Shown one piece after another: positions 55,868 to 64,000 of a stretch of DNA of 64,000 bases. The notes under the pieces are model-generated. The model saw only the letters and a program-made list of their open reading frames with translations. It had not been told where the DNA came from and did not search any database. Source of the DNA: Mesorhizobium norvegicum (GTDB lineage Bacteria > Pseudomonadota > Alphaproteobacteria > Rhizobiales > Rhizobiaceae). The DNA lies in assembly GCF_004919685.1 (NCBI RefSeq), contig NZ_SMYZ01000054.1, positions 62,001 through 126,000 of the forward strand. The letters are read 5' to 3'. Each line of letters starts with the position of its first letter. Position 1 is the stretch's first letter. A program made the translations under genes and the position numbers.

Positions 55868-56800
55868 ATGTCATTCAGCCAGCAGCGCGTGGTTGCCTCG
55901 CCGACCGGTGCCGATCTCAATCTTTTCGTCAGGCAAGCCGATGGCCGGGCACGTGCCGTCGTCCAGATCAATCACGGCCTGGCCGAGCACGCCGCGCGCT
56001 ATGCCCGTTTCGCCGATTTTCTTGGCTCCCGCGGCTTCCACGTCTATGTCCACGATCATCGCGGCCATGGCGCGACCAAGGCCCCCGACGCGCCGCTCGG
56101 CAGGTTCGCCGACAGGGATGGCCACGCCAAGGTGATCGCCGACGTCGACGCCATCCATGATCTCATCGCCGCGGAGCAGCCGAACCGGCCGGTCATCCTG
56201 TTTGGCCATTCGATGGGTGCCTCGGTGGCGCTGAACTACCTGTTGCGCCACTCGCCGCGCGTCCATGCCGCCGCGATCTGGAACTGCAATTTTTCGCAAG
56301 GCCTGCTCGGACAGGTGGCGCTCGGCATCCTTGCCTGGGAACGGATGCGGCTCGGCTCCGACGTACCATCGCTCCTGTTGCCGAAACTCACCTTCCAGGC
56401 CTGGGGCAAGGCGGTGCCCAACCACCGCACATTGTTCGACTGGCTGTCGCGCGACGAGGCCGAAGTGGCGAAATACATCGCCGATCCGCTCTGCGGCTGG
56501 GACGCTTCGGTGTCGATGTGGCGCGACGTCGTCGGCATGGCGCTGAATGGTGGCAAGGATGCCGGCTTTGCCGGCATCCGGCGCGACCTCCCCGTCAGCA
56601 TCGTTGGCGGCGAAAAGGATCCGGCCTCGGATTACGGCAAGGGTATCACCCATCTCGCCAATCGCATGCGCAAGATGGGCTTTTCGAATCTCGTTTCAAA
56701 GGTTTACGCCGACACCCGCCACGAAAGCCTGAACGAGGTGAATCGCGACATCATCATGGGTGATTTCGCGGCTTGGGCCGACGATATCCTGAAAGCGTGA
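55868..56800 (+). CDS. Alpha/beta hydrolase (monoacylglycerol-lipase-like)
   Basis: A serine hydrolase with the oxyanion strand VVQINHGLAEHAARYARFADFL, VYVHDHRGHGAT, the nucleophile elbow LFGHSMGASVAL, the acid in SIVGGEKDPASD, and His in YADTRHESLNEVNRD. The order matches the lysophospholipase/monoglyceride-lipase group. Length 310 from the ATG at 55868; an earlier one at 55841 is possible. Confidence 0.9.
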   Translation: MSFSQQRVVASPTGADLNLFVRQADGRARAVVQINHGLAEHAARYARFADFLGSRGFHVYVHDHRGHGATKAPDAPLGRFADRDGHAKVIADVDAIHDLIAAEQPNRPVILFGHSMGASVALNYLLRHSPRVHAAAIWNCNFSQGLLGQVALGILAWERMRLGSDVPSLLLPKLTFQAWGKAVPNHRTLFDWLSRDEAEVAKYIADPLCGWDASVSMWRDVVGMALNGGKDAGFAGIRRDLPVSIVGGEKDPASDYGKGITHLANRMRKMGFSNLVSKVYADTRHESLNEVNRDIIMGDFAAWADDILKA

Positions 56801-56899
56801 CGGATTGGCCTATCGCAAGAGCCGTGACAGCCGTTGCAGGGCTTGATAGAGGCTCTGCTTTCGCTGCAATCGAGGTGATTGCAGCAACCACGGTGATCT

Positions 56900-58075
56900 A
56901 TGGCTGAGCCCCCGCTGAAAGGCGTCCGCGTCGTCGAACTCGCCCGCATCCTTGCCGGGCCATGGGCCGGGCAGTTGCTTGCCGATCTCGGCGCCGATGT
57001 CATCAAGGTCGAGAGCCCCGATGGCGGCGACGACACCCGCAAATGGGGCCCGCCCTTCGTCATGGGCAAGGACGGCGAGAACCTGTCGGCCGCCTATTAC
57101 CACTCCTGCAACCGCGGCAAGCGCTCCATCGCCATCGATTTCTCGACGCCGGAAGGCGCTGAGACCGTGCGCCGGCTGGTCGCGACTTCGGACGTGCTGA
57201 TCGAGAACTTCAAGCTCGGCGGCCTGAAGAAATACGGCCTCGACTATGACAGCCTGCGCAAGACCAACCCCCGCCTCGTCTACTGCTCGATCACCGGCTT
57301 CGGCCAGGATGGTCCGTATGCGCCACGCGCCGGCTACGACTTCATCATCCAGGCCATGGCCGGCATGATGTCGATCACCGGCGAGGTTGGCCGCGAGCCG
57401 CAAAAGGCCGGCGTCGCCATCTCGGACATCTTCACCGGCCTCTATTCGGTCATCGCCATCCAGGCAGCACTGCGTCATGCCGAGCAGACCGGCGACGGCC
57501 AGCACATCGACATGGCGCTCTTCGACACCCAGATCTCGGCCCTCGGCAACCAGAACCTCAACTACCTCGTCTCTGGCAAGTCGCCCGTGCAGATGGGCAA
57601 TGCGCATATGAACATCGCCCCGTACGAGGTGGTGCCGGTCAGGGATGGGCACATCATCCTGGCGGTCGGCAATGACGGCCAGTTCACCAAATTCTGCGCT
57701 GCCGTTGGGCTGGACGATTTGCCTGCAAATCCCGACTTCGCCACCAACCCTGCCCGGGTCGCCAATCGGGTCAAGCTGCGCGAGCACATGATCGAGGCGC
57801 TGAAGGTTTTCGACCGCGATCCGTTGCTGGCAAAGCTGGAAGCGGCCGGCGTGCCGGCGAGCCCGATCAACACGATCGGCCAGATGTTCGCCGATCCGCA
57901 GACCATCGCGCGCGGCATGCGGCTCGATCTCGACGACGGCCATGGCAATCTTCTGCCTTCGGTGCGTGCGCCGATGGTGATGTCTGGCACACCGCTGGTC
58001 TATGAGCGCCCCTCGCCACGCCTGGGCGAGCACACGCAAGAAATCCTTGCCGAACTGGAGAAGTCTGGACAATGA
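56900..58075 (+). CDS. Family III CoA-transferase (CaiB/BaiF type)
   Basis: Transfers CoA between acyl groups. The N-terminal motif VRVVELARILAGPWAGQLLADLGADVIKVE and DDTRKWGPPF are hallmarks. Asp in the GQHIDMALFDTQ block is the expected catalytic residue. Length 391 is normal. The stop overlaps the following ThDP-enzyme gene by 4 bp, so they are co-translated and probably work on the same compound. Formyl-CoA/oxalate is one known pairing, but the partner does not look specifically like oxalyl-CoA decarboxylase. Confidence 0.9.
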   Translation: MAEPPLKGVRVVELARILAGPWAGQLLADLGADVIKVESPDGGDDTRKWGPPFVMGKDGENLSAAYYHSCNRGKRSIAIDFSTPEGAETVRRLVATSDVLIENFKLGGLKKYGLDYDSLRKTNPRLVYCSITGFGQDGPYAPRAGYDFIIQAMAGMMSITGEVGREPQKAGVAISDIFTGLYSVIAIQAALRHAEQTGDGQHIDMALFDTQISALGNQNLNYLVSGKSPVQMGNAHMNIAPYEVVPVRDGHIILAVGNDGQFTKFCAAVGLDDLPANPDFATNPARVANRVKLREHMIEALKVFDRDPLLAKLEAAGVPASPINTIGQMFADPQTIARGMRLDLDDGHGNLLPSVRAPMVMSGTPLVYERPSPRLGEHTQEILAELEKSGQ

Positions 58076-59721
58076 AGACCGGCGGACAACTGATCGTCGA
58101 CGCGCTCGAAGCCAACGGCACCGACCGCATCTATTGCGTGCCCGGTGAATCCTATCTGGCGGTGCTCGACGCGCTGCACGATTCAGCGATCCGCACCATC
58201 GTCTGCCGCCAGGAAGGTGGTGCCGCCATGATGGCCGATTGCCACGGCCGCCTGACCGGCAAGCCCGGCATCTGCTTCGTCACCCGCGGCCCCGGCGCCA
58301 CCAACGCCTCTGCCGGCATCCACATCGCCATGCAGGATTCGATACCCGTCATCCTGTTCATCGGCCAGGTCGCCAGCCACGCCAAGGAGCGCGAGGCTTT
58401 TCAGGAGGTGGATTACAAGAGGTTCTTTGGCGATATCGCCAAATGGGTGGTCGAAATCGACGACGCCTCGCGCATCCCGGAATTCGTCACCCGCGCCTTC
58501 GCGGTGGCGACATCGGGCCGCCCCGGCCCGGTTGTCATCTCGCTGCCGGAAGACATGCTGACAAGCATCGTCGAAGCGCCCATCGCCTTGCCGCACACGC
58601 CGGTCGAAACCCGGCCGGGCGAAGCCGAGCTCGACACGCTGGAGAAACTGCTCGGCAAGGCCAAGCGGCCTTTCGTCATCCTCGGCGGCACGCGTTGGGA
58701 TGCCGAGGCGGTGGCGCGGATGCGCACGATCGCCGAGGCGTGGTCGCTGCCGGTCGGCTGTTCCTTCCGCCGCCAGATGCTGTTCGATCATCTGCATCCG
58801 AACTATGCCGGCGATGTCGGCATCGGCATCAACCCGAAGCTGGCGACAGCGATCAAGCAGGCCGATCTGGTGCTGCTGATCGGTGGCCGCATGGGCGAAA
58901 TGCCGTCTTCCGACTACACGCTGCTGAAAAGCCCCTACCCCGACCAGACGCTGGTCCATATCCATGCCGACGCCGGGGAACTCGGCCGCGTCTACCGGCC
59001 GACACTGGCGATCAACGCCTCGCCTTCCGCCTTCATCGAAGCTTTCGCCAAGCGCAAGCCGGCCGCCGCACCCGTCTGGGCAGCCGAGACGCCAAAGCTG
59101 CATGCCGCCTATCTCGACTGGTCGACACCGCCGGAAAGCGGCCCCGGCTCGGTCCAGATGGGGCCGATCATGAACTACCTGGAAAAGATGCTGCCCGACG
59201 ACGCCATCCTCACCAACGGTGCCGGCAACTACGCCACCTGGGTGCATCGTTTCCACCGCTTCCGCCGCTTTGCCACGCAGGCCGCGCCGACCTCAGGCTC
59301 GATGGGCTATGGCACGCCGGCGGCAGTCGCCGCCAAAGAACTGTTTCCGGACCGCACCGTGGTCGCTTTCGCCGGCGACGGCTGCTTCCTAATGAACGGG
59401 CAGGAGTTTGCCACCGCCGTGCAATATGACCTGCCGATCGTCGTCGTCGTCGTCAACAACGGCATCTACGGCACCATTCGCATGCATCAGGAGCGCGAAT
59501 ATCCCGGCCGTGTTGTGGCTACGGATCTCAAGAACCCCGATTTTGCGGCCCTCGCCCGCGCCTATGGCGGCCATGGCGAAACGGTCGAGAAGACGGCGGA
59601 TTTCGCTGCCGCCTTCGAACGTGCCCGCGCCAGCGGCAAGCCGGCGATCGTCGAGATCCGGCTCGACCCCGAAGCGATCACGCCGACCAAGACGATGACC
59701 CAGATACGCGACAAGGCGTAG
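58072..59721 (+). CDS. Thiamine-diphosphate-dependent enzyme (acetolactate synthase-like)
   Basis: A three-domain ThDP enzyme. The N-terminal PYR domain has CVPGESYLAVLDALHDS with the catalytic Glu in TIVCRQEGGAAMMAD. The central domain spans about 190-330. The C-terminal PP domain has the cofactor motif VVAFAGDGCFLMNGQEFATA then VVVVNNGIYG. Length 549. It could be a decarboxylase or carboligase. Its ATGA overlap with the CoA-transferase suggests a shared pathway. It ends before a GC-rich terminator hairpin. Confidence 0.9.
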   Translation: MKTGGQLIVDALEANGTDRIYCVPGESYLAVLDALHDSAIRTIVCRQEGGAAMMADCHGRLTGKPGICFVTRGPGATNASAGIHIAMQDSIPVILFIGQVASHAKEREAFQEVDYKRFFGDIAKWVVEIDDASRIPEFVTRAFAVATSGRPGPVVISLPEDMLTSIVEAPIALPHTPVETRPGEAELDTLEKLLGKAKRPFVILGGTRWDAEAVARMRTIAEAWSLPVGCSFRRQMLFDHLHPNYAGDVGIGINPKLATAIKQADLVLLIGGRMGEMPSSDYTLLKSPYPDQTLVHIHADAGELGRVYRPTLAINASPSAFIEAFAKRKPAAAPVWAAETPKLHAAYLDWSTPPESGPGSVQMGPIMNYLEKMLPDDAILTNGAGNYATWVHRFHRFRRFATQAAPTSGSMGYGTPAAVAAKELFPDRTVVAFAGDGCFLMNGQEFATAVQYDLPIVVVVVNNGIYGTIRMHQEREYPGRVVATDLKNPDFAALARAYGGHGETVEKTADFAAAFERARASGKPAIVEIRLDPEAITPTKTMTQIRDKA

Positions 59722-59731
59722 CTCCAAAAAA

Positions 59732-59751
59732 GGGCGGTCGCCCGCCCCTTT
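59732..59751 (+). terminator. Terminator between convergent genes
   Basis: GGGCGG-TCGC-CCGCCC with an A-run before and CTTTCT after forms a GC stem usable on both strands. It ends the ThDP-enzyme transcript and possibly the convergent CHRD transcript. Confidence 0.7.
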
Positions 59752-59769
59752 CTGTCAACGCGGCTTGCG

Positions 59770-60213
59770 CTATTTCGCCGCCTCGATCTGGCCGCGAATC
59801 TCGCCGTCCTTGTTGGCCGCCGTGTGCACGTTGACATAGTCCTTGCCGGCCATCAGGTCGGCGGCCTGCGCATCGGTCAGCACAGCCGAACCCTTGATCG
59901 GGCTCTTGAGCTTGCCCTTGAACGGGATCGCCACTCCGGCGTTCTCGCCAATCGCGGCTGGGCCGTGAATGTGTCCTCCCGTGGCCGGCCCGCTCAGGCC
60001 GGAATATTTGACGTTCCAGCTGAGCTTCTTCTTGACCGTGTCGAAGGTGAGAGCGGCCGTTCCCTTGCCTTTCGTGGTCACCGGCGGGTTCTGCTGGCCG
60101 CCGTCGAGCGTTGCCGTCAGCTTCACCGTCTCGGCCAGGGCCGGTGAAGCCATGAGGAAGGACGCCGAGATGGCCAGTGCCGAAAGCATTGGTGCCAAGG
60201 ATTGGATACGCAT
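59770..60213 (-). CDS. Exported CHRD-domain protein
   Basis: A signal peptide (LSALAISASFLMASPALA, cut near residue 27) is followed by a CHRD domain: VKLTATLDGGQQNPPVTTKG, then GPATGGHIHGPAAIGENAG and the end DGEIRGQIEAAK. This domain was named from chordin, and in bacteria it occurs in periplasmic proteins of unknown role, with conserved His pairs that may bind metal. The start at 60213 is chosen. Length 147. Confidence 0.88.
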   Translation of the reverse strand: MRIQSLAPMLSALAISASFLMASPALAETVKLTATLDGGQQNPPVTTKGKGTAALTFDTVKKKLSWNVKYSGLSGPATGGHIHGPAAIGENAGVAIPFKGKLKSPIKGSAVLTDAQAADLMAGKDYVNVHTAANKDGEIRGQIEAAK

Positions 60214-60350
60214 GAGAATCTCCGTTTGACGAGCAACATCCTCCGCGGCTCCCCGGCGCACGGATGCACCGACACAACGGTTGTGAGAGCAGAAGGCTCC
60301 GCCCGGTAACGCTTATGTGCAAACGGAGCCGCAGACGACCCGGTTACGGT

Positions 60351-61634
60351 TCAGACCGCCGCCAGCGCCTGCGTCAGGTCGGCGATCAGATCGTCCGGGT
60401 GCTCGACGCCGATCGACAGCCTGACCGTGGTCTCCAGCACGCCGATGCGTTGGCGAACCTCGAAGGGAATGCCCGAATGCGTCATGGCTGCCGGGTGACT
60501 GGCCAGCGATTCCGTTCCGCCGAGGCTTACCGCCAGCTTGAAGATCTGCAGGTTGTTGAGGAAGGCGAAAGCCGCCTTCTCCCCGCCCCTGATATCGAAG
60601 GAGAAGGTCGAGCCGGCGCCACTGCATTGCGCCCTGTAGGCGCGGCCCGCCGGCGTATCCTCGCCCAGGAACGGCAGGTAATGCACTTTCTCGACCTTGG
60701 CATGATCGCGCAGGAATTCGGCGACCAGGCGCGCATTGTCGTTGGCCCGCTCCATGCGGATCGACAGCGTCTCCAGCGAGCGGCCGAGCATCCAGCAGGA
60801 ATGCGGGTCGAGTTGCGTGCCGATCGCGCCGCGCAACGCCTTGATCGGCTTGGTGACCGCCTTGCTGCCCATGGCGGCGCCCGCGATCAGGTCGGAGTGG
60901 CCGCCGACATATTTGGTCAGCGAATAGACGGACACATCGGCGCCGTGTTCGATCGGCCGCTGGAACACCGGGCCGAGCAATGTGTTGTCGCAGACGACGA
61001 TCGGCGTCGACCCTTGGGCCGCACCGATCTCGTCGGCGATCTTCCGCATCAGCGCGATGTCGACTAGGCTGTTGGTCGGATTTGACGGCGTCTCGATCAG
61101 GATGACCGAGACGCGGCCCTTCGCGACGGCCGCGTCGGCGGCCGTGCGCACCGCCGTCTCGTCGACGCCGTCCGCGAAACCGACGGCGCCGATGCCGAAA
61201 CCGGAAAGCGTGCGCGTCAAAAGCGTCTCCGTGCCGCCGTACAGCGGCTGCGAATGCAGGATGACGTCGCCCGGGCGGGCGTAGGCGAGCAGTGTCGTGG
61301 CGATCGCCGACATGCCTGATGAAAACAGGATGCAGGCATCCGTCCCCTCATAGATCGCCAGCCGGTCCTCGACGATCTCGCTGTTGGGATGGTTGAAGCG
61401 CGAGTAGACCAGGCCGGACGCCGTGCCGCTCGGCGGCTCCTTGCGGCCGGACGTGTAATCGAAGAAGTCGCGTCCCTCTTCCGCCGACTTGAACACGAAG
61501 GTCGAGGTCAGGAACACCGGTGGCTTGACCGCGCCCTCCGAAAGCTGCGGATCGAAGCCATAGCTCAGCATCAGCGTCTCGGGGTGGAGCTTATGGTTGC
61601 CGATATGGGTTTTCGACGGGCGTGGCGCGGTCAT
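60351..61634 (-). CDS. Cystathionine gamma-synthase-family PLP enzyme
   Basis: A gamma-family Cys/Met-metabolism enzyme. Visible are GLVYSRFNHPNSEIVEDRLA, LFSSGMSAIATTLL, VILIETPSNPTNSL, CDNTLLGPVFQ, and the PLP lysine in SVYSLTKYVGGHSDLIAG. Length 427 from the ATG at 61634. It could be cystathionine gamma-synthase or a methionine gamma-lyase. A divergent Lrp-type regulator 122 bp away favours an amino-acid-inducible catabolic role. It is a distant paralogue of the lyase at 20512. Confidence 0.88.
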   Translation of the reverse strand: MTAPRPSKTHIGNHKLHPETLMLSYGFDPQLSEGAVKPPVFLTSTFVFKSAEEGRDFFDYTSGRKEPPSGTASGLVYSRFNHPNSEIVEDRLAIYEGTDACILFSSGMSAIATTLLAYARPGDVILHSQPLYGGTETLLTRTLSGFGIGAVGFADGVDETAVRTAADAAVAKGRVSVILIETPSNPTNSLVDIALMRKIADEIGAAQGSTPIVVCDNTLLGPVFQRPIEHGADVSVYSLTKYVGGHSDLIAGAAMGSKAVTKPIKALRGAIGTQLDPHSCWMLGRSLETLSIRMERANDNARLVAEFLRDHAKVEKVHYLPFLGEDTPAGRAYRAQCSGAGSTFSFDIRGGEKAAFAFLNNLQIFKLAVSLGGTESLASHPAAMTHSGIPFEVRQRIGVLETTVRLSIGVEHPDDLIADLTQALAAV

Positions 61635-61756
61635 GGCTTTTCCTGCTTTTGAAAGAGTGTCGCACGGCAATTTATGCGATCCTCAGCGCGCAGTCCTTGC
61701 TATTTTCAGGCTCGCATGGCTGCATCCTCGCAATGAATTGCCTGGGGCGGCCAAAA

Positions 61757-62215
61757 ATGCAGCAGAAGATAGCCGACGATTTCGACCGCAAGATCCTGCG
61801 TGAGCTGCAGGCCGACGCCCGCATCACCAACAACGAGCTTGCCGAGCGGATCGGCCTTTCGCCGTCGCCCTGCCTGAGGCGGGTGCGGCGGCTGGAGGAG
61901 ACCGGCGTTATCAGAGGCTACACCACGCTGGTCGACCCGGCCGCCTTCGGCTGGAGCATGGTCGCCATCGCCACCATCCGGCTCAGCCGCCAGAACGAAG
62001 ACGAGATCGTGATGTTCGAGGACGCGATCCGCGGCTGGGAAGAGGTGCTGGAATGCCACCTCGTCACCGGTTCGCGCGACTATGTGCTGAAGGTGGTGAC
62101 GGGAAACCTCGAGCAATACGAGCGCTTCATCAAGGAAAAGATCGCGCGGCTGAAATGCGTCGCCTCGATCGAGACCAGCTTCGTCATGAACACCATAAAG
62201 GAACGGCGCCTCTAG
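61757..62215 (+). CDS. Lrp/AsnC-family regulator
   Basis: The N-terminal HTH (DFDRKILRELQADARITNNE then LAERIGLSPSPCLRRVRRLE, residues 7-50) and the C-terminal RAM/effector domain with CHLVTGSRDYVLKVV are typical of feast/famine regulators sensing amino acids. The ATG at 61757 gives 152 residues, the normal size; earlier ATGs lie in the divergent promoter. It probably controls the divergent cystathionine gamma-synthase-family gene, and itself. Confidence 0.92.
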   Translation: MQQKIADDFDRKILRELQADARITNNELAERIGLSPSPCLRRVRRLEETGVIRGYTTLVDPAAFGWSMVAIATIRLSRQNEDEIVMFEDAIRGWEEVLECHLVTGSRDYVLKVVTGNLEQYERFIKEKIARLKCVASIETSFVMNTIKERRL

Positions 62216-62237
62216 CATTTTTGCCAGAGGCGCCGTT
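62202..62237 (+). terminator. Hairpin over the lrp stop codon
   Basis: AACGGCGCCTCT (62202-62213) and AGAGGCGCCGTT (62226-62237) form a perfect 12-bp stem. The loop holds the end of the stop codon and a TTTTT run. It probably terminates the regulator transcript. Confidence 0.65.
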
Positions 62238-62261
62238 TCGAGATCGAGATGTTGCCGACTA

Positions 62262-62363
62262 GAGCAATTCCAGGAAAAGTATGAAACGGTTTTCCGTCCG
62301 GAATTGCGTCAAAACAAGGAGTTAGAGCGGTTCACCGTTTCCGTGAAACGGTGAACTGCTCTA
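62262..62363. repeat. Intergenic repeat, copy 2
   Basis: Shares the blocks listed for the copy at 32739-32880, without that copy's extra internal hairpin. It ends in an 18-bp stem, AGAGCGGTTCACCGTTTC around CGT, with one mismatch. It lies just after the stop of the minus-strand substrate-binding gene and probably terminates it. Confidence 0.75.
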
Positions 62364-62366
62364 GGC

Positions 62367-63338
62367 TTACTTGACCGCCTTGTCGGTGATGGCGGTGGTG
62401 TAGGCGCCGGTCGGCTCCTTGGTGATGATCTTCTGGTCGAGCAGCGCCTTGGCGGTGCGCTCGTAGGTGGCCGGGTCGAGCTTGCCGTCGGCATTGTCGA
62501 TCAGCTTGGCCACTTCGCTCATCATGCGCTTCTGGTGGTTCTCGTCCTGGCCGCCGCCGTCCATGACGATGCCTGCGGCTTCGTCATTGTTGTCGATGGC
62601 GTATTTCCAGCCCTTCATCGAGGCGCGCACGAAACGCACCATCTTGTCTTCGAAGGCCGGATCCTTGAGCTTGTCTTCGGACGCATAGAGCCCGTCCTCG
62701 AGCAGGTCGTTGCCCATCGCCGAGTAGTTGAACACGGTCAGCTGTTCCGGCTTGTAGCCGGCGTCGATCAGCTGCCAGTACTCGTTGTAGGTCATCACCG
62801 AGATGCAGTCCGCCTGCTTCTGGATCAGCGGCTGCACGTCGAAGCTCTGCTTCAAGACGGTGACGCCATCGGCGCCGCCTTCGGTCTTCAGGCCGAGCTT
62901 GTTCATCCAGGCGTAGAACGGATATTCGTTGCCGAAGAACCAGACGCCGAGCGTGTGGCCCTTGAAGTCGGCTTCGGTCTTGATCGGGCCGTCCTTCGGA
63001 CAGACCAGCTCCATGCCGGCCTTCTTGAACGGCTGAGCGATGTTGACCAGCGGCACGCCCTTTTCGCGGGCGGCCAGCGCACCGCCCATCCAGTCGACGA
63101 TGACATCGGCGCCGCCGCCGGCGATCACCTGCTCGGGCGCGATGTCGGGACCGCCCGGCTTGATGTCGACGTCGAGACCCTCGGCCTCATAGAAACCCTT
63201 GGCCTTGGCGACATAGTAGCCGGCAAACTGGGCCTGCGTGACCCATTTCAGCTGCAACGTCACCTTGTCGGCGGCCATTGCCTGGAACGCGGCCAGCGAC
63301 ATCGCGCCGGCCAGAACAGGAATAACAAGTCTTTTCAT
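62367..63338 (-). CDS. ABC transporter substrate-binding protein, NMT1/THI5-like
   Basis: A periplasmic binding protein. The signal peptide (VIPVLAGAMSLAAFQAMAA, cut near residue 22) precedes an NMT1/THI5-like domain: VTLQLKWVTQAQFAGYYVAK, GGPDIAPEQVIAGGGADVIVDW. The family includes ThiY-type binding of thiamine-pyrimidine precursors, and also riboflavin, taurine or aromatic sulfonate binders; the CCCFC-type site of THI5 is not apparent. GAGGG precedes the ATG at 63338. It lies 41 nt after the permease stop. Length 323. Confidence 0.9.
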   Translation of the reverse strand: MKRLVIPVLAGAMSLAAFQAMAADKVTLQLKWVTQAQFAGYYVAKAKGFYEAEGLDVDIKPGGPDIAPEQVIAGGGADVIVDWMGGALAAREKGVPLVNIAQPFKKAGMELVCPKDGPIKTEADFKGHTLGVWFFGNEYPFYAWMNKLGLKTEGGADGVTVLKQSFDVQPLIQKQADCISVMTYNEYWQLIDAGYKPEQLTVFNYSAMGNDLLEDGLYASEDKLKDPAFEDKMVRFVRASMKGWKYAIDNNDEAAGIVMDGGGQDENHQKRMMSEVAKLIDNADGKLDPATYERTAKALLDQKIITKEPTGAYTTAITDKAVK

Positions 63339-63379
63339 GTTTTTACCCTCTGAAGTTAGTGCCCTTAAACCCACCGCCC

Positions 63380-64000
63380 CTATCCACCACGGACAGAGGG
63401 ATGCCAAAACGTGACGGCTCTTTCGACAAGAGCGACCACGCCATAAAAGACCGAACCCGCAAGTGCTGCAACTGCGATTTCGGCCCAGACCATGTCGATG
63501 TTCATCCGCCCGACCTCGGTCGAGATGCGGAAGCCCATGCCGACGACAGGCGTGCCGAAGAACTCGGCAACGATGGCGCCGATCAGCGCCAGCGTCGAGT
63601 TGATCTTCAGCGCGTTGAAGATGAAGGGGGCGGCGGCCGGCAGCCTGAGCTTCAGCAGCGTCTGCCAATAGCCCGACGCGTAGGTGCGCATCAGATCGCG
63701 CTCCATATGGCCGGAGGCGGCAAGGCCGGCAACCGTGTTCACCAGCATCGGGAAGAAGGTCATGATGATGACCACCGCCGCCTTGGACTGCCAGTCGAAG
63801 CCGAACCACATGACCATGATCGGCGCCACGCCGATGATCGGCAACGCCGAGACCATGTTGCCGATCGGCAGCAGGCCGCGGCGCAGGAACGGCACGCGGT
63901 CGGCCGCGATTGCCACGAGGAAGCCTGTGCCACTGCCGACGACATAGCCGAAGATCACCGCCTTGAAGATGGTCTGGCGGACATCGGCGCCCAGCACCGG
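63380..64000 (-). CDS. ABC transporter permease, 5' end beyond window
   Basis: An inner-membrane subunit with the BPD_transp_1 fold. About five membrane segments are visible, and the EAA loop region has MRTYASGYWQTLLKLRLPAAAPFIFNALK. The last segment ends near FYGVVALVERAVTFWHP. The frame is open at the window edge, so the start is outside. It is in one operon with the binding protein; an ATPase is expected upstream, outside the window. Confidence 0.9.
   Translation of the reverse strand, partial: PVLGADVRQTIFKAVIFGYVVGSGTGFLVAIAADRVPFLRRGLLPIGNMVSALPIIGVAPIMVMWFGFDWQSKAAVVIIMTFFPMLVNTVAGLAASGHMERDLMRTYASGYWQTLLKLRLPAAAPFIFNALKINSTLALIGAIVAEFFGTPVVGMGFRISTEVGRMNIDMVWAEIAVAALAGSVFYGVVALVERAVTFWHPSVRGG

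Overview
The window looks like chromosomal DNA of a Rhizobiales alphaproteobacterium, most probably Mesorhizobium. The evidence is: an uninterrupted mraZ-to-ftsZ division and cell-wall cluster followed by lpxC; an FtsZ with a very long Pro/Gln-rich linker; an alphaproteobacterial-type RNase P RNA; a btaAB betaine-lipid operon behind a Pho box; and intergenic palindromic repeats of the kind common in this order. The genus is inferred from overall resemblance, without a database search.

Bases 1-20100 (minus strand) hold mraZ, rsmH, ftsL, ftsI, murE, murF, mraY, murD, ftsW, murG, murC, murB, ddl, ftsQ, ftsA, ftsZ and the start of lpxC. Many junctions are ATGA or TAATG overlaps, so the genes are probably co-transcribed and translationally coupled. 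Spacers of about 300 nt before ddl and lpxC may carry secondary promoters. Upstream of mraZ four TGGG-like boxes repeat every 10 bp around a possible promoter, a candidate MraZ operator.

Bases 20500-25600 hold a PLP lyase, a ParD/ParE toxin-antitoxin pair whose toxin is frameshifted, the RNase P RNA gene rnpB with a clear promoter, and three genes in a row for a lytic transglycosylase, AmpD and a TerB/J-domain protein. A small lipoprotein with an intrinsic terminator follows.

Bases 25700-39600 are the accessory part. A fused 5-oxoprolinase/hydantoinase carries an in-frame palindromic repeat. Next come a 770-bp gene-free, AT-rich stretch bounded by 23-bp inverted repeats, btaA-btaB, an orphan Cys-rich secreted protein, a serine hydrolase with a remnant of a paralogue, a GH25 lysozyme-like lipoprotein with a triplicated 3' end, an MltB-type transglycosylase, an ornithine-decarboxylase-like enzyme, an EamA exporter, and a 28-residue membrane-protein ORF with its own terminator.

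Bases 39600-64000 are mostly housekeeping and metabolism. They include an ArsR-methyltransferase regulator coupled to metF, trmO, a class IV aminotransferase, an SDR, a TetR/MOSC pair divergent from a tautomerase and a VOC protein, a FabH-like synthase, tam, ettA, a membrane GGDEF protein, a secreted RNase T2, a CoA-transferase/ThDP-enzyme pair, a CHRD protein, a cystathionine gamma-synthase-family enzyme divergent from an Lrp regulator, and an NMT1/THI5-type ABC transporter that runs off the right end. No tRNA, rRNA, CRISPR array, prophage or intact insertion sequence was seen.
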